The notes beneath the pieces were generated by a model. It did not search any database. It was not told where the DNA came from and worked only from the letters and a program-made list of their open reading frames with translations. Made by a program: the position numbers and the translations under genes. 64,000 nt of DNA from positions 124,001 through 188,000 of the forward strand of contig JACKAO010000004.1 in assembly GCA_020635035.1 (NCBI GenBank), written 5' to 3'. Numbering within the stretch: position 1 is the first letter of the stretch; every line of letters begins with the position of its first letter. This document shows, one piece after another, positions 44,223 to 53,121 of the stretch. The DNA comes from Calditrichia bacterium. Lineage in GTDB: Bacteria > Calditrichota > Calditrichia > Calditrichales > J004.

Positions 44223-47200
44223 ATGGGAATGAAAATTTTTGTACCTATTTTTTTGGTACTTATACCGGTTGCACTTTTTGCGCAGGGAATTGTTTTAAAT
44301 GAATTAGTTTCATCCAATCATAACGGTATAACAGATGAAGACGGCGAAACAGCGGACTGGATAGAACTTTATAATAATACGGAACAGAATATTGATTTAA
44401 GCACCTATTATATTTCTGATGATTCACAAAATCTTTCTAAATGGCAGTTTCCCGCTACCACATTTTCACCTTCAGCTTTTATGCTTCTTTTTGCTTCAGG
44501 TAAAGACAGAAAAAATCTTATAAGTCATTGGGAAACAATTATTGACCGGGGCGATAGCTGGTCGTATCTGCCGGTTTCTTCGGCACAGCAACTGAACTGG
44601 ATCTCAAATACCTACAATGATACGGATTGGCAAAAAGGACCGACAGGAATTGGGTATGGGGATGGTGATGATGCCACGGTTATCTCAAATACATTAACTT
44701 TGTATATGCGTAAAAACTTTTTCCTGGCTGATACAGCTACAGTTAAATCAATCCTTTTACACATTGATTATGATGATGCTTTTGTTGCCTATTTGAACGG
44801 CAATGAAGCAGCCCGTTCCAATATAGGTTCTCCTGGTGAGCGTCCGGCTTATAATCAATGGGCAGATACATATCGTGAAGCTGAAATGTACCAGGGCGGG
44901 TCTCCTGAAAAATTTGATATATCTGGAGAAAAAGGTTTATTGATTCCCGGTAAAAATGTACTGGCAATTGAAATTCATAATTATGATCCGAATTCATCCG
45001 ATCTGACAGCTATTCCTTTTCTGACCCTGGGAATGACAAATGCGCCCCTGAATGCACGGGGAGTTAATCCAATTCTCGATGTACCTGCAAATGCTGCCCT
45101 GCACACAAACTTTAAACTTGGTGATGATGAATCTTTGTATTTATCGGATGGCCAAACAATTCTTGATAGTGTGCATCTGAAAACAGCTATTGCTGATTAT
45201 TCCTATGGCAGGATTAGTGATGCGGCAGGTCAGTGGTCCTTTTTTGCCGAACCAACCCCGGGAGCGTCCAATAATCTATCAGAGTACAGAGATTTTTCAG
45301 GTGAAGTAACTGTCTCAGCACCATCGGGTTTTTATAAAACATCCTTGCAGGTTGTAATTTCAAAGGAACTTCCCACTGATTCAGTCTTCTATACATTGGA
45401 TGGCAGCGATCCGGACAGGAATGATTTTATTTATAATGCTCCACTTACGATTTCGGGTACGACAATACTAAGAGCAAGAACTTTCTCTTCAACCAAATAT
45501 CCCGGTCCCGTTGAAACAAAGTCTTATATATTTGAAGATCAATCGCAACTTGCAGTTGTCTCGCTTGTTACCGATCCACCCAATCTTTGGGATGAAAATA
45601 GCGGCATTTATGTAAAAGGTCCGAATGCGCAGGCAGAGTTACCTTTTTTTGGTGCAAACTTCTGGCAGGATTGGGAGAAACCGGCCCATATTGAATTTTT
45701 TGATGAAAACGGTGAATTAGGTTTTTCGAGCAATTGCGGAATAAAAATCTTTGGTGCCTGGAGCCGCGCCAATGCGCAGAAATCGATGTCAGTATTTTTC
45801 CGCGGAGAATACGGCAATCCATCATTGAAGTATAAATTATTTAAAAACAGTGAAATCAGTGAATATGAGTCGTTTATTTTACGTAATTCCGGAAACGATT
45901 GGGATGCCACTGCAATGCGTGATGCCTTTATGCAATCATTGCTTGATGACATTGATGTTGATAAACAAAATTATCGTCCGGTGGCTGTTTATCTCAATGG
46001 TGAGTATTGGGGCATTCTAAATATCCGTGAAAAAATAAATGAACATTTTATAGCAAGCCATCATAATACTGATCCGGATAATATAAATTTACTCGAAAAT
46101 CAGGGTGTTGCAGTTACTGGTAATGCTTCAGAATATAATACTTTTCTTTCCGGGCTGCAGTCACTCAATTTATCAACATCGCAGGGTTTTGAATTTTTAA
46201 CTTCTCATATAGATCTGGATGAATTTCTTAACTATCAGATTGCTCAGATTTACTTTAATAACACTGATTGGCCGGGTAATAATATTAAATTCTGGAAAAG
46301 TAATGAATTGGATGCAAGATGGCGCTGGATTCTTTATGATACAGATTTTGGATTTGCTCTTTATGAACCAGAAGCTTACAAAATTAATACTTTAAATTTT
46401 GCACTTGAAGAGCAGGGTCCCGGCTGGCCAAATCCACCGTGGTCTACTTTTATTTTCAGGAAGGTTCTGGAAAACCCGCAGGCAAAAAACATGTTCATCA
46501 ACCGAATGGCAGATTTATTGAATACCAGTTTCAAAGCGGATAAAGTTCTGAATTGCCTGGATTCTTTAAATAATAAAATCATGAGTGAATTACCCCGCCA
46601 CCAGCAACGCTGGGGACACAGCAGTGAATTCAGAAATTATCATCTGCAGTTGATGCATGAATTCGCACATTATCGTGCTACTTACCTTGCAGGTTTTACA
46701 TTGACACGTTTCGGACTTAATGGTATGTCAGCTGTAAAAGTGGATTCAGATAATGACGGCGGCTATGTTCGGGTGAATTCGGTGTATCCTGAAACATATC
46801 CCTGGCAGGGATTTTATTATAACGGCATTCCGGTTGAAGTACAGGCTATTGCAAAATCCGGTTATAAATTTACAGGATGGACAGGAAGCATAGAGTCCAA
46901 TCAGGGCTTATTAACGATCGATCCGATTGCAGCGCCTGATCTTACGGCACATTTCGAGCAAATGCAGGCATCGGAATCAGAGATTGTTATAAATGAAATT
47001 AATTACAATTCTGCAGATGATTTTGATAGCGGTGATTGGGTTGAATTTGTAAATGCCGGGAACGAAATTGCTGATCTTTCCGGCTGGATATTTAAAGATG
47101 AAAATGATGATCACCAGTTTATTTTCCCGGCCGGTACAATGCTAAAACCAGATTCGTTTATTGTATTAGCAGATAATGATTCACTTTTCAGCGATAAATT

Positions 47201-47753
47201 TAGTGATCCTGTCAGGATAATGAGTATCAACTTTGGGTTTAGCGGCAGCGGTGAACTTTTGCGTCTTTTTGATGCAGCCGGTGTAATTATTGATTCTCTT
47301 ACCTACAACGATAATGATCCCTGGCCTTTGGATGCAGATGGAGCTGGTTCGAGTCTTGAATTACTTAATCCCGGTAGAGATAACAGCATTGCTCAGAACT
47401 GGAAAGCATCAGCAGGATATGGATCTCCAGGGAGAATTAATTCAGTTTATACAAGCCTGGAGCAAGAAGAGTTTTCAATTTTACCGGATGCGTTTAGTTT
47501 ACATCAGAATTATCCCAATCCGTTCAACCCGGATACAAGGATTATGTATGATCTCTCACAGAATGCATATGTAAATATCACTGTGTTTGATATAAGTGGA
47601 AAAATAATAAAAAGAATTATTGATAAGAACCAGAATGCCGGCACCTACAAGATAAAGTTTAATGCAAATGAAGTTGCAAGTGGGATATATATTCTGAAAA
47701 TGACAATTAATAACAAACTTCAATTTTCTAAAAAAATGATTTTATTACGCTGA
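44223..47753 (+). CDS. Secreted CotH-kinase-like protein with lamin-tail domains and T9SS sorting domain
   Basis: 1176 residues from ATG 44223 (an in-frame TTG at 44196 is less likely). Order: signal peptide (LFAQG), lamin-tail domain (about 20-130, IVLNELVSSNHNGITDEDG), a jelly-roll-like region, a chitobiase C-terminal-type Ig domain with FYTLDGSDPD, a CotH-like kinase domain (about 440-800), an InlB-type B-repeat-like segment, a second lamin-tail domain (about 925-1065) and a T9SS domain with HQNYPNPFNPDTRIMY. The kinase signature ILYDTDFGFAL (Asp706, Asp708) retains the metal-binding DxDFG element, so catalysis is possible. CotH proteins phosphorylate spore-coat proteins in Bacillus; a role in a glucan locus is unexplained. 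Surface scaffold is an alternative. Confidence 0.85.
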   Translation: MGMKIFVPIFLVLIPVALFAQGIVLNELVSSNHNGITDEDGETADWIELYNNTEQNIDLSTYYISDDSQNLSKWQFPATTFSPSAFMLLFASGKDRKNLISHWETIIDRGDSWSYLPVSSAQQLNWISNTYNDTDWQKGPTGIGYGDGDDATVISNTLTLYMRKNFFLADTATVKSILLHIDYDDAFVAYLNGNEAARSNIGSPGERPAYNQWADTYREAEMYQGGSPEKFDISGEKGLLIPGKNVLAIEIHNYDPNSSDLTAIPFLTLGMTNAPLNARGVNPILDVPANAALHTNFKLGDDESLYLSDGQTILDSVHLKTAIADYSYGRISDAAGQWSFFAEPTPGASNNLSEYRDFSGEVTVSAPSGFYKTSLQVVISKELPTDSVFYTLDGSDPDRNDFIYNAPLTISGTTILRARTFSSTKYPGPVETKSYIFEDQSQLAVVSLVTDPPNLWDENSGIYVKGPNAQAELPFFGANFWQDWEKPAHIEFFDENGELGFSSNCGIKIFGAWSRANAQKSMSVFFRGEYGNPSLKYKLFKNSEISEYESFILRNSGNDWDATAMRDAFMQSLLDDIDVDKQNYRPVAVYLNGEYWGILNIREKINEHFIASHHNTDPDNINLLENQGVAVTGNASEYNTFLSGLQSLNLSTSQGFEFLTSHIDLDEFLNYQIAQIYFNNTDWPGNNIKFWKSNELDARWRWILYDTDFGFALYEPEAYKINTLNFALEEQGPGWPNPPWSTFIFRKVLENPQAKNMFINRMADLLNTSFKADKVLNCLDSLNNKIMSELPRHQQRWGHSSEFRNYHLQLMHEFAHYRATYLAGFTLTRFGLNGMSAVKVDSDNDGGYVRVNSVYPETYPWQGFYYNGIPVEVQAIAKSGYKFTGWTGSIESNQGLLTIDPIAAPDLTAHFEQMQASESEIVINEINYNSADDFDSGDWVEFVNAGNEIADLSGWIFKDENDDHQFIFPAGTMLKPDSFIVLADNDSLFSDKFSDPVRIMSINFGFSGSGELLRLFDAAGVIIDSLTYNDNDPWPLDADGAGSSLELLNPGRDNSIAQNWKASAGYGSPGRINSVYTSLEQEEFSILPDAFSLHQNYPNPFNPDTRIMYDLSQNAYVNITVFDISGKIIKRIIDKNQNAGTYKIKFNANEVASGIYILKMTINNKLQFSKKMILLR

Positions 47754-47778
47754 TAATTCAGTTTTACCTGGAGGGTTT

Positions 47779-49416
47779 ATGGGGTTTTCGTACATAGATT
47801 ACACGATATTTTTTGGATACATAACGGTCATTATCGCACTTGGACTTTGGGTCTCACGCGATAAAAAGGGTCATGAAAAAGACTCCAAGGATTATTTCCT
47901 GGCTAGTAAGGCCTTGCCATGGTGGGCCATCGGCGCATCGTTGATTGCTGCTAATATTTCCGCTGAACAGTTTATTGGAATGTCCGGCTCCGGATTTGCA
48001 GTGGGGCTGGCAATTGCATCTTATGAATGGATGGCAGCAATTACTCTGATAATTGTTGGAAAATTTTTTCTTCCGGTGTTTATAGAAAAACAATTATACA
48101 CCATCCCTGAATTTATTGAACAACGGTTCAGCACAAATCTTAAAACAATTCTAGCCATTTTCTGGGTAGCTTTATTTGTATTTGTAAATCTTACTTCGGT
48201 TCTTTTTCTTGGTGGTAAAGCCATTGATACGATCATTGGCAGCGGTGATGGCAGCATGATTATTTATGCCATACTCGGGCTTGCTTTTATTGCTGCTGCT
48301 TATTCATTGTATGGCGGACTCTCCGCTGTTGCTTGGACCGATATTGTTCAGGTGGCTCTCCTGGTAATAGGCGGCTTAATTGCAACTATTCTGGCACTTG
48401 ACCATGTAACGCCTGATGGCGGAGTTATGAATGGACTCAGCCATATTTATAATACCGCCGGTGATAAATTCCATATGATATTAAGTCGTGATAATCCTGA
48501 ATTTGCCAATCTGCCCGGAATAGCAGTTTTGATTGGCGGTATGTGGGTAGCGAATCTATACTACTGGGGATTTAACCAGTACATTATACAACGAACACTT
48601 GCTGCAAAATCACTTGGAGAAGCACAAAAGGGTATCGCTTTTGCAGCATTTCTAAAATTGATCATTCCTTTAATTGTAGTGATCCCGGGAATTGTAGCGT
48701 ATGTATTATACACACAACCGGATGGAACGGCTGTGGTGAACGGTGTTCAGCAGGCATTTGCAAATATGGATGGTTCGATTAACTACGATAAAGCATATCC
48801 CTGGCTGATTAGTGTTTTTGTACCTGTCGGGCTAAAAGGTCTTGTACTTGCCGCATTAACTGCCGCGATTGTTTCTTCGCTGGCATCAATGCTGAATTCA
48901 ACATCAACAATCTTTACAATGGACATTTATAAGCCATATATCAATAAAGGCGCTTCTGAGAAACAATTGGTTTTAACCGGGCGTCTGACTGCAACAATCG
49001 CGTTGATAATTGCTGTATTAATGGCCCCGATAATGGGCAATATCCCGCAAATGTTTCAATATATCCAGGAATACACCGGCTTGGTAAGCCCGGGGATCCT
49101 GGCTGTTTTCCTGATGGGTCTTTTCTGGAAAAAAACAACAAACAAGGGCGCCATTGTTGGTGTGTTGTCATCAATAATTGTGGCTCTTGCCTTGAAGAGT
49201 CCGGTTGTTGAACTGGCTTTTATGGATGAGATGCTGTATACATTGTTAATAACAATGGTGATTATCGCCGGCGTCAGTATGACAACTTCAAAAGAAGTAG
49301 ATGATCCTAAAGGAATCCAGTTGACAGCAAAATTGTTTGAAACAGGATCCGTTTTTAATATCAGTGCTTATGTTATACTAATTCTTCTAGTCGTATTATA
49401 TACATTTTTCTGGTAA
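47779..49416 (+). CDS. Na+/solute symporter (SSS/SGLT family), second copy
   Basis: 545 residues with 13-14 hydrophobic helices. Family marks: DYFLASKALPWWAIGASLIAAN start region (partly quoted: FLASKALPWWAIGASL), NISAEQFIGMSGSG and SLASMLNSTSTIFTMD. A strong GGAGGG site lies 6 nt before the ATG. It belongs to the SGLT-like branch that takes up monosaccharides or glycosides with Na+. Compared with the symporter at 12731 it has an extra loop near residues 210-240 (TPDGGVMNG) and different helices at the C-terminus, so it is not a recent duplicate. It is followed 5 nt later by a GH5 lipoprotein gene, suggesting paired hydrolysis and uptake. Confidence 0.93.
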   Translation: MGFSYIDYTIFFGYITVIIALGLWVSRDKKGHEKDSKDYFLASKALPWWAIGASLIAANISAEQFIGMSGSGFAVGLAIASYEWMAAITLIIVGKFFLPVFIEKQLYTIPEFIEQRFSTNLKTILAIFWVALFVFVNLTSVLFLGGKAIDTIIGSGDGSMIIYAILGLAFIAAAYSLYGGLSAVAWTDIVQVALLVIGGLIATILALDHVTPDGGVMNGLSHIYNTAGDKFHMILSRDNPEFANLPGIAVLIGGMWVANLYYWGFNQYIIQRTLAAKSLGEAQKGIAFAAFLKLIIPLIVVIPGIVAYVLYTQPDGTAVVNGVQQAFANMDGSINYDKAYPWLISVFVPVGLKGLVLAALTAAIVSSLASMLNSTSTIFTMDIYKPYINKGASEKQLVLTGRLTATIALIIAVLMAPIMGNIPQMFQYIQEYTGLVSPGILAVFLMGLFWKKTTNKGAIVGVLSSIIVALALKSPVVELAFMDEMLYTLLITMVIIAGVSMTTSKEVDDPKGIQLTAKLFETGSVFNISAYVILILLVVLYTFFW

Positions 49417-49421
49417 GAGCG

Positions 49422-50456
49422 ATGAGATATATAATTTTTTTATGGATTTTTCTTTTGTTTAATTGTTCGGAATCATCGACGGGCAGTAATAAAAATGATT
49501 CACAAACATCAGGCAAAGTTGACCCTTTTGAACAGAACACTTTATTGCAGCGAAGTATTAATCTTGGGAATGCCCTTGAAGCACCTGGTTTGGGGGAATG
49601 GGGTGTTGTTCTTAAAGAAGAATATTTTAAAATAATCAGTGATGCAGGTTTTAGTGCTGTTAGAATTCCATGCCGCTGGTCTGCATATACCACATCAAGT
49701 GCACCATTTAAAATAAGATCAGATTTTATGAATCTAGTAAAATGGTCTCTTGACCAGTGTCAGAAATATGATCTGGCAGTGGTAATAAATGTGCATCATT
49801 TTGAAGAAATATTTTCAACTCCTGCTCAGCAGAAAGAGAAATTTCTTGCAATTTGGGAGCAAATAGCGACAGAGTTTAAAAACCGGCCGACATCTGTTTT
49901 TTATGAAATACTTAATGAACCACATGATAATCTTACCGCCGAGTTGTGGAATGAATACCTGCAGGATGCAATCGAAGTGGTCAGGGCAATTGATACAACG
50001 CATACATTAATAATCGGAACCGCCGAGTGGGGTGGTATTTCAGCAATGCAGAAACTTGAGATACCTGAAACAGAAGATAATGTTATTTTTACATTTCATT
50101 ATTACAATCCATTTCAGTTCACACATCAGGGAGCTGAGTGGGTTGATGGTGCTGATGAATGGCTTGGAACACAATGGGTTGGCTCCACGAGTGAGATAAA
50201 CGCGGTTCGCAGTGAGTTTAATAATGTTAAGGCCTGGGCTGAACAGCGTAACTTACCAGTTTACGTTGGGGAGTTTGGTGCTTATAATAAAGCGGATATA
50301 AATTCCCGTGCGCGCTGGACAAATTTTATTGTCAGTGAAGCTGAAGCAGATGGTTTCAGTTGGGCGTATTGGGAATTTATTGCCGGATTTGGTGCCTATA
50401 ACGGGACTGAAAATAATTGGAATGAACCACTATTAAATGCATTAATCCCGGATTGA
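49422..50456 (+). CDS. GH5 endoglucanase-type lipoprotein
   Basis: 344 residues. A short lipoprotein signal ends at Cys15 (FLLFNCSES) and is followed by a Ser/Thr/Asn-rich tether. GH5 motifs: GFSAVRIPCRWSAY, NVHHFEE, acid/base Glu166 in EILNEPHDN, HYYNPFQFTHQG, nucleophile Glu284 in VYVGEFGAY and WAYWEF. This is the ordinary bacterial GH5 endo-beta-1,4-glucanase layout. With the lichenase it would help with mixed-linkage or cellulosic glucan; exact linkage is uncertain. It is the last gene of the locus: a clear terminator lies about 120 nt downstream. Confidence 0.93.
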   Translation: MRYIIFLWIFLLFNCSESSTGSNKNDSQTSGKVDPFEQNTLLQRSINLGNALEAPGLGEWGVVLKEEYFKIISDAGFSAVRIPCRWSAYTTSSAPFKIRSDFMNLVKWSLDQCQKYDLAVVINVHHFEEIFSTPAQQKEKFLAIWEQIATEFKNRPTSVFYEILNEPHDNLTAELWNEYLQDAIEVVRAIDTTHTLIIGTAEWGGISAMQKLEIPETEDNVIFTFHYYNPFQFTHQGAEWVDGADEWLGTQWVGSTSEINAVRSEFNNVKAWAEQRNLPVYVGEFGAYNKADINSRARWTNFIVSEAEADGFSWAYWEFIAGFGAYNGTENNWNEPLLNALIPD

Positions 50457-50577
50457 TTTTGTCCAGAATATCAACAAACGAAATATACTGATTAAAATTT
50501 GATCAATTAATTAATATAAGTGATCAATATTATTAATATGACGAAATCTAATGATGTCATATCTCCTTCATACCACA

Positions 50578-50612
50578 AAGATCGGGTTTTTAGGCAGCCC
50601 GATCTTTTTTTT
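50578..50612 (+). terminator. Rho-independent terminator ending the glucan locus
   Basis: AAGATCGGG (50578-50586) pairs perfectly with CCCGATCTT (50598-50606) around an 11-nt loop, followed by eight T. It closes the plus-strand gene run that begins at 9651. The remaining 242-nt gap holds only AT-rich DNA with short GATCAAT direct repeats (near 50500-50530). Confidence 0.93.
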
Positions 50613-50698
50613 ATTTAATAAAAGCAAAATACATGTAAAATATACTTCTGATGTTTATACTTTTTATTTATTTTAAACCAATAATAAAAAGATAATAA

Positions 50699-53116
50699 AT
50701 GAATATTTCTGTCTTAAAAAGTACAAAATTTATAACAATCTTTTCGATTTGGTTTGTTAGTTGTATTTTGCTTTTACAATCCGATCAGCTCAGCGTTGTC
50801 ATTACACAGATTGCCTTTTTTGCGATAATCTTCAGCTGGTTTGCCCTTAATCGCTTTTTCTCTGATGAATTAAAACCAAATATTGAAATCGTAGTGTTTG
50901 GATTTATTGTTTTCCAGATGCTGGATTTGCAACTGCTCTCTTTTTTTGATGCAGAAATTCTGACACGCGACATCTCATATTTTATACGATTGCTTCACGA
51001 TATTATACTTGCCCTGGAAATAGTTACTCTTGGTTATCTGCTTGTTTATAATAATAAAAATAAGCAGCGCATCATTCCCGCCTATATATTTATTGCGATT
51101 ATCTGTCATTATATCGTTTATCCTGAAGGTGAGATAGCTCAGATAATTCTATATGTCCTGTTGTTTTTTATTTTACTAAAACGGACCTATTGGATAGAAT
51201 TTCTTCCAAAGAACTCTCTGGGGATCTACTTTGTGTTTTTTGGCGGCTTATTGTTTCTCTTAAGTTCCAAAGCACCTTTTGGATCTTTTATTGTTGAAAA
51301 TTTTGATGCTGATATTAGTTGGCTTACCACTCCAAAATTCTTATTTGATATCCTTTTTATTTACGTTATTGCATTGATGGTTAAAATTCCGGCGGTGTTG
51401 ATTTATAACCACATGTCACTATCAAGAAAATTGTGGTTTGCCGGTTTATTTCAGTCTGGGATACCACAGATATTCCAGCTGGCACTCCTGATATTACTCT
51501 TCTACTTTTTTGTTGCAGGATGGCAGGCGGGGCAATTGAAAGATTCACTGTTAAAACTAAGAAACAATACGTCGCAAAAGATTGAGAATATAGATACAGC
51601 ACATTTATCTGCAACAGAAGGTATCTTTAAAAAAACAAGCAATGAACAGACAAACAATCCGCTGTTCTATTATTTCTGGAAAGATTCAGTCGGCAGTAAT
51701 GACTATCATTTAATTGAAATAGACTCTCATTTCTGCAGAAATATGTTAGAAGGAAGCCAGCATATTTTTGGTAATGGCATCCAGGCTTATCCCTTTAATT
51801 CAGCATCTTGGCAGCAAAAAATTGATGCATGGGATTTCTGGCAGAAGAAAAGCTCAGTCAAGATATATCCATTTTCATTCACTTCAAATGCGGAAGATCA
51901 GCTGGCAGAATATTTTATTAAGCCGGATTCAAACCATCGGGAAGATGCTGTTTTCCTGTTGGATCTGCCCGGTGGCGGTGTTTCTGTTGGAAGGCTTATC
52001 ATACCTGTATATGATAGTCAGGGTAAAATTATATCTGATTTTTCCATTGACATGGCTTTGAACTATTCGGCTTTCGATTTCAGTGATCCTATGGTCGGAA
52101 TGGTATTTGCCTTACTAATGGTTTTTACACTAAGCAACATGTTTATTATCCGGCGGGTGGCACAGGCAGGTGACAAAATTAATAAGACAATTGTAGAAAA
52201 ATTTGACCTGTTGAAAAAAGGTATTCGTGAGATTTCTGATGGAAATTTGCAATTTAAACTAACCATGGCAGGAGAAGATGAATTTGTTGAACTCGCACGC
52301 CGATTTAACCAGATGGGCACGCGTCTTCAGGAAACGATTAAAGAAGCTCGTGAAAAAGACAGGCTTGATCAGGAACTTGCTATAGCACGTGATGTTCAGC
52401 TAAGCTTGCTGCCCGCTATGCTGCCCGATATAAAGGGATACGAAATAGCCGCTACTCTCGTCACTGCGCAGGAAGTAAGTGGAGATTTTTATGATATCAT
52501 TGCTTTCGATGATCAGCATTTTCTTTTCACTATAGGTGATGTATCCGGGAAAGGAACTTCTGCTGCTTTTTACATGGCGCAATTTATCAGCCTGTTTCGC
52601 TATTCTGCCCAGTTTACAAAATTTCCCAGAGAAATTGCTGTCAGGATAAACGAGTATTTTACTAGGCATGTTCAGGACAGGCAGGTTTTTATTACGGCAA
52701 TCATTGGTGTTCTGAATGTAAACAACGGACAGATAACCTATATCCGTGCTGGTCATAATAATCCTTATCTTTTAAGCCTGGATAAAGATTCTGCTGAACT
52801 TGATTCCAAAGGAATCGGTATTGGATTGACCAAAAACAGTGATATGTTGAAGAATACACTGGAAAAAGTAGATTTAACCCTTAAGCCAGGTGAACAACTG
52901 GTTCTTTATACCGATGGATTGGTTGAAGCCACAAGAGTAATAAACCAGCAGGATGATCAATTTGGTGAAGACAAGCTTGAAAAAATCCTGAATAAATATA
53001 AAAACGACAGCCCCTTTAAAATTTTAAATGAAATTACCAGTGCTGTAAATTCTTTCTATAACGGCCAACCCTATAAAGATGACCTTACAGTAATGATTAT
53101 CAGAAAAACAGATTAA
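50699..53116 (+). CDS. Membrane SpoIIE/RsbU-type serine phosphatase with HAMP domain
   Basis: 805 residues. The N-terminal half has about eight membrane helices (to about 275), then an extracytoplasmic region (about 285-460), a further helix near 465-485, a HAMP linker (KGIREISDGNLQFKLTMAGEDEF) and a PP2C-type SpoIIE domain (about 565-800). Metal-binding aspartates are visible in EVSGDFYDII, IGDVSGKGTSAA and LYTDGLVEA. Such proteins dephosphorylate anti-sigma-factor antagonists in partner-switching pathways. No anti-sigma factor or STAS antagonist is adjacent, so the partner is elsewhere. It follows the terminator of the glucan locus and may be independent of it. Confidence 0.9.
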   Translation: MNISVLKSTKFITIFSIWFVSCILLLQSDQLSVVITQIAFFAIIFSWFALNRFFSDELKPNIEIVVFGFIVFQMLDLQLLSFFDAEILTRDISYFIRLLHDIILALEIVTLGYLLVYNNKNKQRIIPAYIFIAIICHYIVYPEGEIAQIILYVLLFFILLKRTYWIEFLPKNSLGIYFVFFGGLLFLLSSKAPFGSFIVENFDADISWLTTPKFLFDILFIYVIALMVKIPAVLIYNHMSLSRKLWFAGLFQSGIPQIFQLALLILLFYFFVAGWQAGQLKDSLLKLRNNTSQKIENIDTAHLSATEGIFKKTSNEQTNNPLFYYFWKDSVGSNDYHLIEIDSHFCRNMLEGSQHIFGNGIQAYPFNSASWQQKIDAWDFWQKKSSVKIYPFSFTSNAEDQLAEYFIKPDSNHREDAVFLLDLPGGGVSVGRLIIPVYDSQGKIISDFSIDMALNYSAFDFSDPMVGMVFALLMVFTLSNMFIIRRVAQAGDKINKTIVEKFDLLKKGIREISDGNLQFKLTMAGEDEFVELARRFNQMGTRLQETIKEAREKDRLDQELAIARDVQLSLLPAMLPDIKGYEIAATLVTAQEVSGDFYDIIAFDDQHFLFTIGDVSGKGTSAAFYMAQFISLFRYSAQFTKFPREIAVRINEYFTRHVQDRQVFITAIIGVLNVNNGQITYIRAGHNNPYLLSLDKDSAELDSKGIGIGLTKNSDMLKNTLEKVDLTLKPGEQLVLYTDGLVEATRVINQQDDQFGEDKLEKILNKYKNDSPFKILNEITSAVNSFYNGQPYKDDLTVMIIRKTD

Positions 53117-53121
53117 TCATC

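Noticed and set aside
50490..50560. Possible attachment site or origin from GATCAAT repeats and short palindromes
   Set aside because: The repeats are short, AT-rich and imperfect, with no integrase, tRNA or dnaA nearby.
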